DNA of 52,961 bases from Sulfurovum sp. (GTDB lineage Bacteria > Campylobacterota > Campylobacteria > Campylobacterales > Sulfurovaceae). Shown one piece after another: positions 51,671 to 52,961 of this stretch. A program made the translations under genes and the position numbers. Numbering within the stretch: position 1 is the first letter of the stretch; the number at the start of each line of letters is the position of its first letter. Location of the stretch: the NCBI GenBank assembly GCA_027029065.1, contig JALVGO010000262.1, forward strand, positions 1-52,961, given 5' to 3'. Below the pieces are notes generated by a model that did not search any database, had not been told where the DNA came from, and worked only from the letters and a program-made list of their open reading frames with translations.

Positions 51671-52930
51671 ATTACAACATGACCCGATTTGAAGGGGATT
51701 GAGACATTTTCCATTTTGTAATTTCCGCTTGTTGTTTCATTACAACATGACCCGATTTGAAGGGGATTGAGACTTTTAGGCTTTTTTACCATTCGGTTAA
51801 AAAATGCGAATTACAACATGACCCGATTTGAAGGGGATTGAGACTAAAACTTTTAATAAAGAAATCACTTGGTTTCATTACAACATGACCCGATTTGAAG
51901 GGGATTGAGACCTAAATTTTTTGTCCTGTAATCAATTTTGTTAAATATTACAACATGACCCGATTTGAAGGGGATTGAGACCATCTCCGTGAGCGGCTTT
52001 TGCGCCATAGGAGATTACAACATGACCCGATTTGAAGGGGATTGAGACATTTAATCAAATGGGGTATAAAAGTGAATTTCTAAATTACAACATGACCCGA
52101 TTTGAAGGGGATTGAGACTAGCTGAAATGGCAATTATGGATTTTGCCGAAATTACAACATGACCCGATTTGAAGGGGATTGAGACTTGGATCTTAATGGA
52201 AAAAGGTCTTTTTTAGTTTATTACAACATGACCCGATTTGAAGGGGATTGAGACTCTGCACTTCTCTCACGACTTCTCCACAACCTGCATTACAACATGA
52301 CCCGATTTGAAGGGGATTGAGACATACACAAAATCAATTTTGTCTTTTTTCGCCAATTACAACATGACCCGATTTGAAGGGGATTGAGACATACGGCAAG
52401 AGGCATAATTGTTTTTTTATCTTTATTACAACATGACCCGATTTGAAGGGGATTGAGACCCGATGCTGATGAAATATAAATTTCGCAATAAATTACAACA
52501 TGACCCGATTTGAAGGGGATTGAGACATTGCTGTCCCAGTCTTTCTATGCGTTGCGCTAACGATTACAACATGACCCGATTTGAAGGGGATTGAGACCAC
52601 CATTTTGGGCTTTTTCACCATTCTGTTAAAAATTACAACATGACCCGATTTGAAGGGGATTGAGACTTGATGCATCATTCAGCTTTGTGGCTGTTCCAAC
52701 ATTACAACATGACCCGATTTGAAGGGGATTGAGACTTAATTTTTAGGTTTTTAAATTTCTCTTACCAATTACAACATGACCCGATTTGAAGGGGATTGAG
52801 ACTTTCATTTTGTTTCTCCTTAATTGTTAAGTTTATTACAACATGACCCGATTTGAAGGGGATTGAGACAAACACCAATCTATATCTATGGAGTTTCCTT
52901 TATGTATTACAACATGACCCGATTTGAAGG
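51671..52930 (+). CRISPR. CRISPR array: 18 intact 35-base repeats, broken 19th, 18 spacers
   Basis: The repeat runs from ATTACAACATGACCCG to GAAGGGGATTGAGAC (35 bases) and is identical in 18 copies from 51671-51705 to 52835-52869. Spacers are 32-36 bases. Copy 19 (52906) matches for 25 bases, to GATTTGAAGG, and then departs, which marks the distal end and puts the leader on the left. The repeat ends in ATTGAGAC, similar to the ATTGAAAC end typical of Cas6-processed type III/I arrays. Spacers as transcribed are mostly T-rich, so their targets are A-rich. Confidence 0.98.
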
Positions 52931-52961
52931 AGGGGAGGTGGAGATTCATCTCTGTATTGGT

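Noticed and set aside
52493..52678. 61-codon minus-strand frame with SIPFKSGHVV repeats
   Set aside because: It is a read-through of CRISPR repeats and spacers; the repeated peptide is the reverse translation of the repeat. The spacer-derived FNRMVKKPK piece reflects the target gene, not a gene here.

Overview
The window looks like a chromosomal piece of a mesophilic Campylobacterota (Epsilonproteobacteria), most like Sulfurovum or a relative. This rests on gene content, not on any search: flhF linked to folK, an oxaloacetate decarboxylase/pyruvate carboxylase B-type gene beside pckA, small periplasmic c-type cytochromes, an aminofutalosine deaminase-like amidohydrolase, and TATAAT -10 boxes with weak -35 regions. 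Housekeeping parts have mid-range GC; two accessory blocks stand out.

Region 1 (1-13630) is housekeeping: an ABC exporter, uppP, a DEAD-box helicase, an oadG-oadA-oadB set for a Na+-coupled decarboxylase followed by pckA (pyruvate/oxaloacetate/PEP node), mgtE, a CNNM/HlyC-type protein and a second DEAD-box helicase.

Region 2 (13631-22399) is an AT-rich accessory island lying between the stop codon of the helicase gene and the stop codon of the convergent eptA gene. It holds a 1005-residue secreted protein with Ca-binding DxDGD repeats, beta domains and an HExxH metallopeptidase-like centre, plus six related genes for small secreted or anchored proteins. Copies or remnants of the 3' end of the big gene precede five of these genes, and the start codon of each lies inside that tail, out of frame with it. 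The block looks like a recombining cassette array (tail plus coupled variable protein). I do not recognise it as a described system.

Region 3 (22400-39482) is again mainly housekeeping: eptA, truD, a TauE/SafE-type membrane protein, acylphosphatase, an RHH/RelE-type toxin-antitoxin pair, msrA, trxC, a two-component system followed by small cytochrome-like proteins, a metY remnant, sppA, an aminofutalosine deaminase-like gene, aroQ, pepP, folK, flhF and mnmA.

Region 4 (39609-52961) is a complete type III-A CRISPR-Cas locus: cas6, cas10/csm1, csm2-csm5, a CARF-HEPN (TM1812-type) effector, csx20, an unknown two-helix membrane protein, a WYL regulator, and an unusual adaptation block (cas2, cas1, a stand-alone Cas1-N-domain-like gene, a second cas2). 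Then come a leader and an array of 18 intact repeats plus a broken final repeat. A decayed nucleotidyltransferase and a MazF-type toxin-antitoxin pair sit inside the cas operon. Two spacers match the same coding sequence with only synonymous differences, and another is antisense to a Shine-Dalgarno/ATG start region; both fit RNA targeting.
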